Below, piece by piece: positions 1-12,041 of a stretch of 64,000 nucleotides of DNA. Position 1 is the first letter of the stretch. Every line of letters begins with the position of its first letter. A model generated the notes under the pieces. That model saw only the letters and a program-made list of their open reading frames with translations. It had not been told where the DNA came from and searched no databases. The stretch comes from Mermis nigrescens (taxonomy: Eukaryota > Nematoda > Enoplea > Mermithida > Mermithidae). The position numbers and the translations under genes are program-made. The DNA is taken from positions 17,576,403 to 17,640,402 of the forward strand of contig JAVLUZ010000157.1 of the NCBI GenBank assembly GCA_036768485.1. Direction: 5' to 3'.

Positions 1-1469
1 TTCACACAAGTTTATGCGTAAATTTTAAAAAATTAAGTCCGACAATAGGCCGACAGATTGCGTTGCAATTAAAGCATTAATTTGATATACAATACTCGTA
101 ATCTATCGACTTACTTTAGAATAAATTCTGAAAATGTATGCCTAAACTTAACTGAAACCTGGATATAAAAACCGGATTTTACCGTCTTATAGTTTGTCAA
201 CCACTCCGGTTATGAATCATGAGATACGAAGCATTAAAAAATATGGACGTCTCAAGGGTTACACGTCGAACTTAGAGGCGTTTGTACAGCCTCAATACAT
301 AATTTCTTCTGGTAGTCGTAAAGTTTACACTCGGCGGTAGACAACTCGTTTTTGACCATTATTTGACTGTAAACTACTCCGGCCGAGAATTCGATGGTGC
401 AAACTAATCTAAAAATAAGTCAAACGTTGATGAGCACACATCGCATCTAGTCGTGTTTTTTAAACTCAATACTGAGTTAGTTTTCGTGGTGTTAAAGTTC
501 CAACTTGGAAAAAATATTAAAAAAATACTTTTTCTGCAGATTTTTGCCTCGACTCCTTCCGATACGATTTGGGACATTATCGTAATTATTAAAAGGTGCT
601 AATCATCGACGATAACACATGCACGTAGATGTTTTTATTTATACCAAAAATCATTTGACTTCCATAGCGCTGCAAATCGTAAATTTTTTTCGTGACGTTT
701 TCCATAACGTCAAAATTACGACTGACTATTAGTTTTGTTTACACTAAGTATTTATGTTAAGTTTACATTATTGAGTTATTGTAGAGGTGTAAAATTTACA
801 CTAAAACTCGATTTTACTTCTACAGCGTTGCTAACCATTACTTTTTTCGAAATATTGTCCGTAACGTCAGGATTACGGATCTAACTGTATGGTTTCTTTC
901 TTTACACCCAGTATGTGTGTTAAATTTACAGTGAAAACCACTTCCAGTTCCAAGAACATTGCAGAAGCTTAATTTGTTTCAGATATTCGCCGTAACGTCA
1001 GGATTACAAATTTTGCTTTATGATTCCTCTTTACCCCTTACTTGCGTGAATTTTGCCCCTAAAATTTGCGTTGGTCCCAGAACTTTAAAAGCGAATTTTT
1101 TGAAGTGTTCTTCATATCGTCAGAAATACGAAATCTGACTGTAAGTACTCTTTAGACCAATTGGTTGTGCAAACACCGAAAATTGAATTTCTTTCCAAAG
1201 TTTTGCAGAAGCATAATTGTTTCCGAGATGTTCTTCGTAAAAAGGATTACAAATCTGAGTGAAAGTTTTGTTCACACTTAGTGTTTGCGTAACTTCTAGC
1301 TGGAATACATTTGATCTCTTTAAATTCTGTAAGGTTGTCCTGTTTAAATTAGATAGTAGTGGTGTTTAGAACAATCTTCCACGTTCTTTGATTGCTGTCA
1401 TTATTCGGAATTTTGCCTTATATGTTTTTTGACTGATAGACTCATATCCTAGTGATTAGAAGCGGGGCA
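1..1469 (+). mobile_element. Foldback element, left arm (continues off the window)
   Basis: An array of degenerate motifs related to GTAACGTCAGGATTACGAA and TGTAAAGTTTACACT, in the same orientation as the left arms at 14684 and 44460. The outer end is outside the window. It runs into the centre repeat at 1470. Confidence 0.65.
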
Positions 1470-1800
1470 CTAGCAATGAAAAATGCTCAGATGGAACAAA
1501 AGGACGATTGTACATCGGGACTACAAATTATAAAGGATGTAAAAGGAGGGGACTAGGGAAAAGTTATCTATGCTTGTGCCTAAAGCCGCAAATTCAGCTG
1601 AAAACCTGACTTTTTTTAAAGCAACACCAAAAATCGAAGTATATTCTGCGGCCTCAAAATACTTTAATCTCCTTTAAATAATTTTTGGTGCTTCACAAAA
1701 AGAGCGTAGAAATATAATCTTTAACATATACTTTTTGCTAGTTGTTTGCAAGTTTTCCGCTGACTTGCTTCGTATCATGACTATACATGTATATCATGAA
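1470..1800 (+). mobile_element. Foldback centre, left inner terminus (diverged)
   Basis: Begins CTAGCAATG after ...GGCA and continues AAAAATGCTCAGATGGAAC, then a GGAGGGGACTAGG tract and a segment ending ATTCTGCGGCC. These match the left terminal repeat of the centres at 17160, 40011, 53212 and 56634. The centre resumes at about 3420-3600 and 4400-4440 after insertions. From 1801 to 2058 there is unassigned sequence. Confidence 0.6.
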
Positions 1801-2058
1801 AATTCCAGAGGGAGGGGAATATGGCCCAAAAAAATTTTAAAAAGTGACTTTCTAGGGCTAAAAACGACGGGTACACATCAGAAAAACTGTTTTTAAACGT
1901 TTCGGACATGTTCGTCCTTTCTAGAACATAAAAAAACGTTTAAAAACATAAAAAATCGAGAAAAAGGAGCAAAATACGGTTAAAAATTGTGTATACGGGG
2001 CAAAACGCCGAAACTTGAGACTTTTGAACCAAAAAAATGGGCTAAAAATGATTGGAAA

Positions 2059-3276
2059 CAGGGGCAGATTTAAGGGGGAAGGGGTGGGGTGGCCGCAACC
2101 TCATTGGCCAAAAAATATTTGGCGAGATAAAGAATTAATGTGCAATTTGCAATGATATTTGGACGTCAGTGACCATAATTTCTCAAATTTTTTCAGGCGC
2201 TACGCGCCGGGTGATATATAATAATGACATTTACTTACTTTCTTGGCGACCTGGGAGCCATTTTTTGTTCATGTAGGTTTCGAAACAATTTAACAACAGA
2301 AACAGCTATTTCTGCGTAGTTTTCTTCTATTTTCAATTAAAAATTTCGATGATTCGCATCAAATAATTTAAACACAGAAAATCAAGCAGTAAATCATGCT
2401 TCTGACGTCTATCCGCCTTAATTTCAAAAATATTTTCCAGCTCTTCGCGCCAGATTTTTGTTAAAGTCAAAGAAATTCAATGATTTTTTCGAACAAAATT
2501 GCCGAAAATTTTAAAATTGTTAAAAATATTGCGTCAAAAGTGATTTTATGTAAAAGGAAAAAATGTTAAAAACCGGAAAAATGCTATTTCGCACTAAGGG
2601 CAAATTTTTGGTTCTATTATTTGACAGTTTTCGGAAAAGTTGAACACCGCCCCCAGGGGCGGATTTAAGGGTAGGGGTGGAGGCAGCCGCCCCTTTATCG
2701 GCCAAAAAATATTTAAAGAAATAAAGAATTGATATTCAGTTAGCAATGATTTTTGGCCGTCAGTGACCATAATTTCTCCAAATTTTCCCGGCGCTTCTCT
2801 CCGGGTGATACATATTAATGACATTTATTCACTTTGGCGACCTAGAAGACACTTTCTGCTCATAGGGGTTTCAAAACAATTTTAACAGCTGAAACAGCTA
2901 TTTTTGCATAATTTTCTTATATTTTCATGAAATTTCGATGTTTCTAATCAAATACTATAAATACATGAAATTAAGCAGTAAATCATGCTTCTAGACGCCC
3001 ATCCGCCTTAATTTAACATATTTTCCGGTGCTTCGCGCCATATTTATGTTAAAGTCAAATAAATTAAATGAGTTTTTTCGCACAAAATTGTCGAAAATCT
3101 TAAAATTTTGTTAAAAAAATATTGCGTCAAAAGTGATTTTATATAAAAGTATACAATGTAAACCACCGAAACAACGCTATTACGCGCGTAAAGGGCAAAT
3201 TTTTGGGCCTATTTTTGAGTGTTTTTGGAAAAGTTAAGATACCGCCCTCCTTAGGAAAATCCTGGATCCGCTACTG
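2059..3276. mobile_element. hAT-like element with internal duplication
   Basis: Termini are CAGGGGCAGATTTAAGG at the left and TCCTGGATCCGCTACTG at the right, which pair as imperfect inverted repeats. Flanking octamers ATTGGAAA (2051-2058) and CTTGGAAA (3277-3284) match at seven of eight bases, as expected of a hAT target duplication. A second left end (AGGGGCGGATTTAAGG) lies at about 2655. The two halves align with an offset near 597 bases, so the element contains a partial tandem or nested copy. No coding frame is seen. Confidence 0.65.
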
Positions 3277-3284
3277 CTTGGAAA

Positions 3285-3958
3285 AGCAGACTTTTACAAC
3301 TTTTACGAAAAATTGACCATTCTGCGGGGGGCATCGTGGCTGGTTTGCGATGGGTCAGTAGCCATTCTGGACGGAGGTGGTGGTAGGGAGTGCGGGGATA
3401 TAACCCCCAGACATTCACTAAGAACACGTGTGATCGCGACTGATAGAAAACTAACTACAATTGTATTCGTAAAGTGTGTTACTTTGGTTATTATTAGCAT
3501 TATAGCATGCATATCTGGCGTCAATTGATTAGTGCGCACAAGGGTTGCAAGCATGTAAGTGTACCAACATACATATACGTAGTCTGTTTGACATAGCTTT
3601 TGAGCCTACTTTTACCGAGCTCTAGATCCGTGATCTGAGTTGCCTATTTTTTGCAGTTCACTGTAAGGCCATGAATTCTTATGTGGCAAGCTCCTCAGTA
3701 CCCTCTTTTTTCACTGCAACTACATGTTTTATTGAGCAAAAGAAAACGTACATGTGTTACGCGTGTTGCAGATCGTAATCCGTACACATTTTTGAATGTT
3801 AAAATACGTTATTTTCTCGATTGGTTTTCAGTTTTGTCCGAACTCAATGACATTTTTGAAATTCTCATGCTCTTGGCTACCAGGAATATGTATTTTTATT
3901 AATTTTTGTTATCTCCACAATGACTGGATTTTCGATCTAGACCTTGTAAGTCTAGGGT
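3285..3958 (+). mobile_element. Remnant of a foldback centre and unassigned DNA
   Basis: From about 3420 to 3600 the sequence matches the interior of other centres (ACTGATAGAAAACTAACTAC, GGCGTCAATTGATTAGTG, AAGTGTACCAACAT). The part from 3600 to 3958 is not recognised. Confidence 0.5.
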
Positions 3959-3966
3959 GCGTGACC

Positions 3967-4224
3967 ATACGTGGGCAGCAAGAAAATTCTGGGGGGGGTG
4001 CAAGATTTTTTTGAAGGTCGAAAAATGGCCTTAAAAATGGTGGTATGGCGATAAAAACACCATTTTTCGACGTTTCTCATCAAGCACTATCCATTGGCAT
4101 CAAAAAATTGCAAAAAAAACGAAAAAAATTTTCAAAAATTGAATTCTGGGGGGTATTTTGATTTCTGGGGGTATTTTGGTTTCTGGGGGTGCATACCCCC
4201 AAACCCCCCCACGCCCAGGTGTGT
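3967..4224 (+). mobile_element. hAT-like MITE copy 1 (258 bp)
   Basis: Perfect 8-base target duplication GCGTGACC at 3959-3966 and 4225-4232. Ends are ATACGTGGGC and GCCCAGGTGTGT. The interior carries repeated TTCTGGGGGTATTTTG-like motifs and T-rich stretches shared with the other copies. It is non-coding. Confidence 0.85.
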
Positions 4225-4232
4225 GCGTGACC

Positions 4233-4451
4233 CCTTGATAACAGGAGGGTTAAGCATTCAACACTGTCTTAGTCAACCGTTTCTATGATTGCGTTGAATG
4301 GATTGATATTTAAGATTTCATTCAATTAGATTACAATGTCGCTCCTAGTTTACTCTTTATGCTTTGCCATATCTACTACATGACAAAATTGCTGCTTTTT
4401 TGTCCTTTTCAGTTCAATAGTTTATTTCAATTCGCAGGCTGCACATTATCA
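4233..4451 (+). mobile_element. Foldback centre remnant, right part missing
   Basis: Contains AGTTTATTTCAATTCGCAGG and nearby motifs of the centre interior, then stops where a new left arm begins at 4452. Confidence 0.45.
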
Positions 4452-6309
4452 TAGGTAGCGCGTCAACGCGTAGTATACCTATAATATACTTGGGTACCCC
4501 CAACAAATGCCCCCTGTCACCGCTATAACGGGACTTATCTCGGAGGTGCGGTTTTTTTAAAAGATAGATAAATAGAAAAGATTTGGCAGACTGTTTTTGG
4601 TTACAATAAATATCGATTGTGTAATGTGCGTGTAAAGTTTTAGCGCAACGTTATAACATATACAAATCGTTGACGTTTTTTTAGCCAGCTTGTACACAAC
4701 CCAGCACACATGCCTCATGATATTTAGTAATATAGAATTGTTGAAGATGAAATTGTCTGGATCAAAATTTTTGAATTTCGAATTAGCTCTCGAGGGCGAG
4801 TGTAAGAGTGTGAAAATCAGCGGGTGTAATGGTTCATTTCGGTCGCTGTTTGGTCTTTCTTATGTCTGCTAACAACCCCGGTTTTGAGTCTTACGAAATT
4901 TTTCCCGATGGAAATATACTACAACACAAGGGTAATTTTCCGCTTACCAGCAAACTTTTTATACTCAATACGGAGTTAGATCTAGGGCTTTAAACCTCAC
5001 AACACTAGTGAATAATGTAAAAAACCTATTTCGCCTAAGATGTATCTGCCAGCTTTTACGCTTATAGGTCGCGATAAATTGAATAACACGAAAAGAAAGT
5101 ACATTTTAAGATCTACACGTTGCAGCAAATAGCGTTTAAAAAACGCAATATTGAGTCATATGTGGAAGTGTAAATTTCGAAATTAAGGGTTAAAATGGGC
5201 GAAAAAACATGTTTTCCCCGATTTGGTAATTATCTCAAATATTTTGCGGAACAGAAGTTTTCCGCATACAAACTTACTAAAAAGTCAAACGCTACAAGCT
5301 GGCTTAAACCGAATTTCCTTAACACTCAGTGTGGAGTTAGGTTCAGATTTTTTAAAGTTTACAATGTGATAGATGGTGGAAAATACGTTTTTTTTTGCAT
5401 TTTTTGTTCGTCACTTTCTGCGTATAAAAGTCGAGATTGGTCGAATAGAATAGAAATATAGTACTTGTTACAGCAAATTGCGTGTATGAACATCAATATT
5501 TAGCTTTTTCGGGTGTTGTAAAGTCTTAAATTGGGGGTGTTCAACGTCCTTCTGTCTTGTTTTTTTCGCCAACTTCCCAAGTTATGAGCCTGGCATTGAC
5601 CTCAAGTCTACAAATATGCCAGTAATCCAACTTGGTACGCCACTTGGGCGCGTTTGCTTACACTGAATGGTGATGTGAAGTAGTTTACATTTGATATTTA
5701 TTTGTCATTAGGTCATTCTAGATACTAAATTTTTTCATATATGTTGATTTTAATATCAGAGTATTGTCAGAATTACGAATTCGACTATAATCTTCTTAAC
5801 ACTCGGTGTTTGTGTGAAGTTTACACTATAAATTAACTATATTCTTAGAGCCTTACGGAAGCCCATTTTTTTTTCGAAATGTTCTACGTAACGTCAGAAT
5901 TACAATTGTGACTGTTAGTTTTCTGAACACCCAGTAGTTGCGTAAAGCGGGCACGAATCAATTATTGTCAATGTGTAGTGCAGGCAAGTAGCTGACCGTC
6001 CTATTTTCGAGACACCAACACCAATTTTGGGGGACCAAGCCCAAAAAAACCAAAAATAGCACAAAACAACGTTTAAAAAGTCCTATGTTCCCGATTTTTT
6101 TTTATTTAAGGGGTACGGACAACCCATTCCACCCCAGAGCAACGTGCCTGGTTTACACTATAAGTTTGTTTTACTTTTAGAGCATTTAAAAACGTTAATT
6201 TCTTTTACAAAACGTGTTCCGTTATGACAGGACTACGAATCTGACTGTATATATTCTTTACACCCAGTAGTTATGTAAAGTTTACGCTAAAAATTAAATT
6301 TAGTTTCAG
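4452..6309 (+). mobile_element. Foldback element, left arm with outer end
   Basis: Starts with the palindromic terminus AGGTAGCGCG...ACCT at 4453, followed by AATATACTTGGGTACCC and a GGAGGTGCGGTTTTTT tract, the shared outer end of the family. GTGTAAAG-type arrays follow. The arm is interrupted by a MITE at 5981-6150 and by the satellite at 6310. Confidence 0.7.
5981..6150 (-). mobile_element. CAGGCACGT-type MITE copy (170 bp)
   Basis: Ends are CAGGCAAGTAGCTG and AACGTGCCTG. The interior is related in inverted orientation to 11879-12033 (ACCAACACCAATTTTGGGG). No clear target duplication remains. Confidence 0.6.
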
Positions 6310-8010
6310 AGCGTTGCAGCCCCTAGACCCCTCTCACTGAAAGAGTGTCTAGGGGCTCAGAAACGAGCTACTCCATCATTCATCGATTTAGCTGACCCCA
6401 GTTCCGTCGGCGGTTTCTCCGCCCTGGAGGTAGCTCCGAAGTTCCGAAACCGGGGTTCCCCAAGTAGGGCCCATCAGGGTCAACACCCCTAACGCCGTTT
6501 CCAGCAAAATTTATCTCACTGAATAGGGTCTAGGGGCTCCGAAACGGGGTATTTCCTTATTCATATATGTAGCTGACCCCGGTTCCGTCAGTGGTTTCTT
6601 CGCATGGAGGTGGTCCGACGTGCCGGAACCGGAGTTCCCCAAGTAGGGCCCATCAGGGTCAACACCCCTAACCCGGTTTTTGGCAAAATTTCTCTCACTG
6701 AGGGGGTCTAGAGGCTCAGAAACGGGGTACTTTATTATTCATTTATGTACCTGACCCCGGTTATGTCGGCTGTTTCTCCGCCCTGGGGGTAGCTCGAAGT
6801 TCCGAAACCGGTGTTCTCCAAGTAGGGCCCATCAGGGTCAACACCCCTAACCCCGTTTCCGGCAAAGTTTCTCATCACTGAAGGGGCTCTAGGCGCTCGG
6901 AAATGGGGTACCCCATTATTCATAGGAGAAGCTGACCCCGGTTCCGTTGTGGGTTTCTTCGCCCTGGGGATAGTCCGAAGTGCCGGAACCGTGGTTCCCT
7001 AAGTAAAGCCAATTAGGGTCAACACCCTTAATCCCGTTTCTGGCTAAATTTCTCTCACTGAAGGGTCCAAGTGCTCGGAAATGGGGTACCCCATTATTCA
7101 AATGGAAAGTTGACCCCTGTTCCGTCGGGAGTTTCTCCGCCCTGGGGGTAGTTCAAAGTGCCGGAACTGCGGTTCCCTAAGTAGGGCTCATCAGGGTCAA
7201 CCCCCAACCCCGTTTCCGGCAAAATTTAACCCACTGAAGGGAGTCTACGGGCTCAAAAACGGGGTTGATATGTTGACCCTGATAGGCCCTACTTGTAGAA
7301 CCCCGGTTCCGGCACTTTGGACTAACCCCGAGGGCGGAGAAACCCCGAAGAAACCGGGGTCAGCTTCTCGTGTGAATAATCGAGTACACCGTTTTCGAGC
7401 CCTAGTCCTCCTTAAATGAGAGAGATTTTACGAGAAACGGGGTTGGGGGTGTTGACGCTGATAGGCCTTACATGGAGAACCCCGGTTCCGGCACTTTGGA
7501 CTGCCCCTAGGGCGGAGAAAACCCGACGGAACCGGGGTCAGCTACCTATATGAATAATAGAGTACCCGTTTTCTGAGCCCCCAGACCCCCTTCAGTGAAA
7601 GAAATTTTGCCGGAAACGGATTGGGTGTGTTGACCCTGATCAGTTCTACCTGGGAATCCCAATTCTAGCACTTTGGACCATCCCTAAGGCGGAGAACCCC
7701 CGACGGAACCTGGGTCAGCTACATAAATGAATAAAGGAGTACCCCGTTTCTGAGCCCGTACACCTCCTCGAGTGAGAGAAATTTTGCCGGAAACGGGGTT
7801 GGGGGTGTTGACCCTGATGGGCCCTACTTGGGGAACCCCGGTTCCGGCACTTCGGACTACCCCCAGGTCGGAGAAACCCCCGACTGAACCGGGGACAGCT
7901 TATCATATGCATAGTGGGGAACCCCGTTTCCGAGCCCCCAAAACCTCATTTAGTGGGAGAAATTTGGCCAGAAACGGGGTTTGGGGTGATGACTGGGAAC
8001 CCCGGTTCCA
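6310..8010. repeat. GC-rich 179 bp satellite with an internal switch of orientation
   Basis: A landmark (ATCAGGGTCAACACC) recurs at 6473, 6652, 6831, 7012 and 7190, giving steps of 178-181 bases. Its reverse complement recurs at about 7275, 7454, 7632, 7810 and 7991, again in steps of 178-181. The orientation changes near 7262, making one large imperfect palindrome of about five plus four units. Composition is far more GC-rich than the surroundings. Short open frames here are by-products. Confidence 0.92.
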
Positions 8011-8107
8011 GCGCTTTTGATCGTTTCCGTTTCCCTTCGCGGCTTTTACCCATCGTTTCCGTTTCCGGCGTTTACCCACTCTTTCCTATTCACCTCTCTA
8101 CTTAATG

Positions 8108-8668
8108 TAAATTGCTTGCAAGTCAGCAACGCTGACTTGCTTCGTATCGTCATTGATACAAAACTAACTGCAATTGTAATTAAAGGTGATTTATTTCGTC
8201 ATCATGAGCATTATAGCAAGCAAACCTGGCGTCAATTGATTAATGCACACAATCGTTGCGAGCATACAAGTTCCTACATATAATCTGTTTCACGTAAGCT
8301 TACCCATTTCCTACTGCTTTAAACCAACAATTCCTTTGATTGTCTTGAATGCATCGATGTTTGTTATTTCCTTTATTTCCTTTAATTGGCTTGTAAAGTC
8401 TCTCCAAACTAATTTCCCATAGAAACTGCATAGCTAACTTGCTGCTTTTTAAATCATTTTTGTTGTTCAATACTTTATTTTAATTTTCCGGTAGCAGAAT
8501 ATAATTCGATTTTTTGCGTTGCTTGAGAAAATCCGATTTTTAGCATATTTCGTAACAGGCATATACATAGGTAGCTTTTTCCTAGACCACAACTTTTACA
8601 ACCTTAGTAATCCACAATCACAAGTATATTCGTCTTTTTTGTTCCATCGGAGCATTTTTCCTTGTTAG
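8108..8668 (+). mobile_element. Foldback centre fragment with right inner terminus
   Basis: Shares GCTGACTTGCTTCGTATC, GGCGTCAATTGATTAATG and TCTTGAATGCATCGATGTTT with the other centres and ends in a diverged right terminus (CATCGGAGCATTTTTC, then CTTGTTAG|TA at 8668). The left part is lost against the satellite. Confidence 0.65.
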
Positions 8669-9562
8669 TATTTAGATATTTCACGTTACTGTCAGATTTT
8701 GCGACTTCAGGCGTTTAGATAGCTTTTTCCTAGCCTCTCCTTTTTTAACCATTTTGTTTCAATGCATATTAAGCCATTGTTTGTAAGAACGTCTTTTTAC
8801 CAAATTGCATTAGTGCTAGTTTTCCATTCGCCTTCGAGAGCATGTGCAAGTTTTCGCTTTTGTTTTACATAGAATATAACTGATTTCCATCGAAATTCCG
8901 ATAACAGCTGATGTTGAAAATAATTAAATCAGCAGTTTCGTGAGCTAAAATTTTCCTTTAAAATTAGCATCGGATAAGGTATGTGCATACCTAGTAGACT
9001 TAATTTTAATTTTAACTTTAAAGAGCCTATTCGTAGCTTGCTGCCTTGTACCATAATTATATACAGGCATTAAGAACCTACAAACATTTTGTTACTATTC
9101 GGATTTCGAAGCTTCTTAAATCAATGCGCTAAAGTTCGAATCGTTCCAATTGTTCTTATTTTCGACAACTGATTTTCTATAGTTAAGGTAAGCTACAACT
9201 TACTTTTATTCGAAATCTAACGCGAAAAAGTTTGATTTTTTTCAATATTATGTTTTGCAGCATTGAAATTTTGACCGGAAACTCCAAACAAATTTTTTAA
9301 TGTTCTTTACATTTATGACGAAGCTTTCCTGCAGAGCATAAAAACGTATAATATAGTTCGCGAAAAAATCTGCTGAAATCAAACGATACGATCGAAAATG
9401 ACTTTTGATGTAAAGTATCCAAATATAGATAAATATGTAGGAGCCTGAAATTCTGACAAAAATGCATAAAGCAACTTTTTAAGGTTTTTCCTTAAATGAT
9501 AATTTGCCGATACTCGACTGTAATGTGTGGAAACCAGCAGCACTTCTTGGGACGGCCAAAAT
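8669..9562. other. No recognised feature
   Basis: AT-rich DNA without supported genes or repeats in either strand. Confidence 0.5.
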
Positions 9563-10050
9563 CATGGGCGGATTTAGGAGGGAGCGCCCCCTCAAAAAAT
9601 ATTTTTGGCGCATGGAAGAATGGATGTGTAATTCTTGATCATTTTAGCTCGTTTTATCATGATTTTTCAAATTTTTCTAGCGCTTCGCGCCGGGGTTTTG
9701 CTCATTAACGGCATTTACGGACTCTCAAACGCTTTAAAAACCCATTTCTCGTCAGAACAGCAGTTTTTGAGCGGAACGAACATTTTATACTCCTTGAAAT
9801 CATTTCTTTAGTCTTTTTTACGGGGTTTTCTACCAATTTTTGCATTTAGTTTGCGAGTGTTATATAGAAAATTCTCGAAAATTTCAAAAATTTTCACCTT
9901 TTTTCTGCGGTAATTATTCTGCCTGCCAAAAAAATTGCAAAAAATCACGATTTTATGCATAATGGACGGATTTTTCGGTCAATTTCCAACACTATTTTGA
10001 AAATATGTGGTTATGCTCCTCACTGACCGAATATCCTCGTTCCGCCACTG
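9563..10050. mobile_element. hAT-like element related to 2059-3276 (488 bp)
   Basis: Ends CATGGGCGGATTTAGG and GTTCCGCCACTG pair as inverted repeats. Flanks GCCAAAAT (9555-9562) and ACCGAAAT (10051-10058) agree at six of eight bases. The interior CGCTTCGCGCCGGGG and AAAAAATATTTTTGGCG match the 2059 element. Confidence 0.6.
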
Positions 10051-10327
10051 ACCGAAATTGCCTTTGAATTCGATTAGACGAATATTAAATGTTTCGTTTT
10101 TATTGTACAGAGAGCATTTTTTATATACATAAATACCACTATAAACGCTAACAAAAAGTAATCAGATTTCAGTCACATTTTGGAGAGTTCTATATCTGCA
10201 ATATATTTTCTTAATTTTACTAGCATTTTACACTTTAACATTTGGAAGCTTAAAAATCGGTAAGCGTACTTTGCTATCCTCCGAATCGTAATTTATTATA
10301 ATGTTCCGTTTTTTTTTGATAGCTGAC

Positions 10328-10557
10328 CATAAGTGGACAGCATCAAAGTTCTGGGGGTGCAAGATTTTTTCAAAGGTCAAAAATGGCCTTAAAAATGGTG
10401 ATATGGCAAAAACATTATTTTTCGACGTTTCTTATCGAGCAGTATCCATTGGCATCAAAAAATTGCGTAAAAACAAAAAATTTCAAAAATCGAATTCTGG
10501 GGGTATAGTTTGGTTTCTGGGCGGTGCTCACCCCCAAAACCACCATGCCCAGGTATG
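10328..10557 (+). mobile_element. hAT-like MITE copy 2 (230 bp)
   Basis: Flanking octamers TAGCTGAC (10320-10327) and CAGCTGAC (10558-10565) differ at one base. Ends are CATAAGTGG and CCCAGGTATG. The interior matches copy 1. Confidence 0.82.
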
Positions 10558-10565
10558 CAGCTGAC

Positions 10566-11870
10566 TCTGTACTATTTAGCAGAATTTCTCTTTCGTCATA
10601 GGTCGTGTCTGACTCACAGGACCGCTTAGATTTTTAAAGTTCTATGATCCTTGAGCAATTTTCTAATACGATCGTAGTCGTAAATTAATGAGAACAAATT
10701 ATGTAATGATTAACTTATTCGCTAGATCCAGTTTTACTTCTTATAAATTACAACATCGCGTTAGGGAATTTCGTGCTTGAATTTCGATTTTAATAAGACG
10801 TAATTTTGCAGTCGTTTCGTTTGCCGAGTTGATTTTTTACACACCATTGCTTCCTGATTAGTTTGATTGCGCAGGATCTATAGTATGCACTGGAACGATT
10901 TGCAGACCTTGTTCTGCGAAACATTCTGCAAGAGTCAGATTTAGATTTATCGAATTTATATAATTATTTATTTTGTTATATTTTTTAAAATTTATTAATA
11001 ATCTTATGTTTTAGATATTTAGATAAAATATACAATCTAGAATTATATTTAAATCAAATTAATCGAATTCAAAGCTATTCTGTTTCATTTTCGATGAAGC
11101 CATATAGATGACTAGTGAATAACGGGTTAACGTTGTGTCTGCTATCCTGCTTATCTTGCAGATAACAAAGTTGTGATAAAGAACAATAGTTTGTAAATGT
11201 ACTTTCGACTTTAAAGTTACTGTCTCTGATTTTCTTGGCCTATGATGAACGTCGCGTCGTGGTGGTTAGTAAAACGTCGAATATTCAAAAATTGAGTGGA
11301 TTTAAATCATCTGTTATATCTTGCGAAATTTTTACTACCAGCGTTTAGGACTATATTACAACAGGATTTAAATGATGCATTATATTTGAAAAAACATAAA
11401 TTAAGAAAAGTTCTTTTCATCTTTAGTGTGTTAGTCTTACGTGTTATACGATAGCTGAATATAACTTTCTTCTAAGATACCTATATTATTATACCTATCT
11501 TTGACCGTTTATTTATTATTGTATGCTAATATAGTACGTTTTGTTGTCCGTTGAGTCGATTCACCTACCGAAAAATTTCAATTACCGGCGAAACCGGGTA
11601 ATGTGCGTATAAGATTTTTTGTCGCGTGACTTGTAGATTCGCAGCAATTCGATGAATTCTTCAAAAAAGATAATGGCTCAAATCATATCGATCCGGCTGA
11701 TTTTCGTTTTTAAGAAAGTAATCGGATGATTTCGAATTATTTTTTGTTCAGTCGTAAAGCACGCATTAATTTAAAAATAAAAATTCGTGAAAATGACGAA
11801 AATGTATCATTTTTGACATTCTTGTCATGATATCTTCCGATTTTTATTCATAAATTATATTCCATTTGAT
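10566..11870. other. No recognised feature
   Basis: AT-rich unique-looking DNA; no supported exon, RNA gene or repeat. Confidence 0.5.
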
Positions 11871-11878
11871 CCTACGTG

Positions 11879-12033
11879 CAGGCACGTAGCTATGAAGAAA
11901 TGGAGGGTAGGTCCTAGCCACCAAAATTAAAAAAAAATCGGACTTTTTAAACATTAGTTTGTGCTATTTTTGGCCTTTTTGGGCTTAGTCCCCCCAAAAT
12001 TGGTGTTGGTCCCTCCAAAATAGGACGTGCCTG
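11879..12033 (+). mobile_element. CAGGCACGT-type MITE (155 bp)
   Basis: Perfect nine-base inverted ends CAGGCACGT / ACGTGCCTG. Flanking octamers CCTACGTG (11871-11878) and CCTACGTA (12034-12041) match at seven of eight. This points to a hAT-type insertion. Non-coding. Confidence 0.75.
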
Positions 12034-12041
12034 CCTACGTA

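Noticed and set aside
1..1469. Satellite DNA or CRISPR-like array from the spaced repeated motifs
   Set aside because: Motifs are degenerate, spacing is not that of a CRISPR array, the genome is eukaryotic, and the same arrays occur as inverted arms around a common centre.
4452..4530. Helitron 3' end, because of the terminal hairpin
   Set aside because: The same hairpin end occurs in inverted orientation at both sides of the elements, which does not fit the asymmetric ends of Helitrons.
6735..8020. Several 60-80 residue frames rich in proline and glycine
   Set aside because: All derive from the 179 bp satellite and recur in step with its period.
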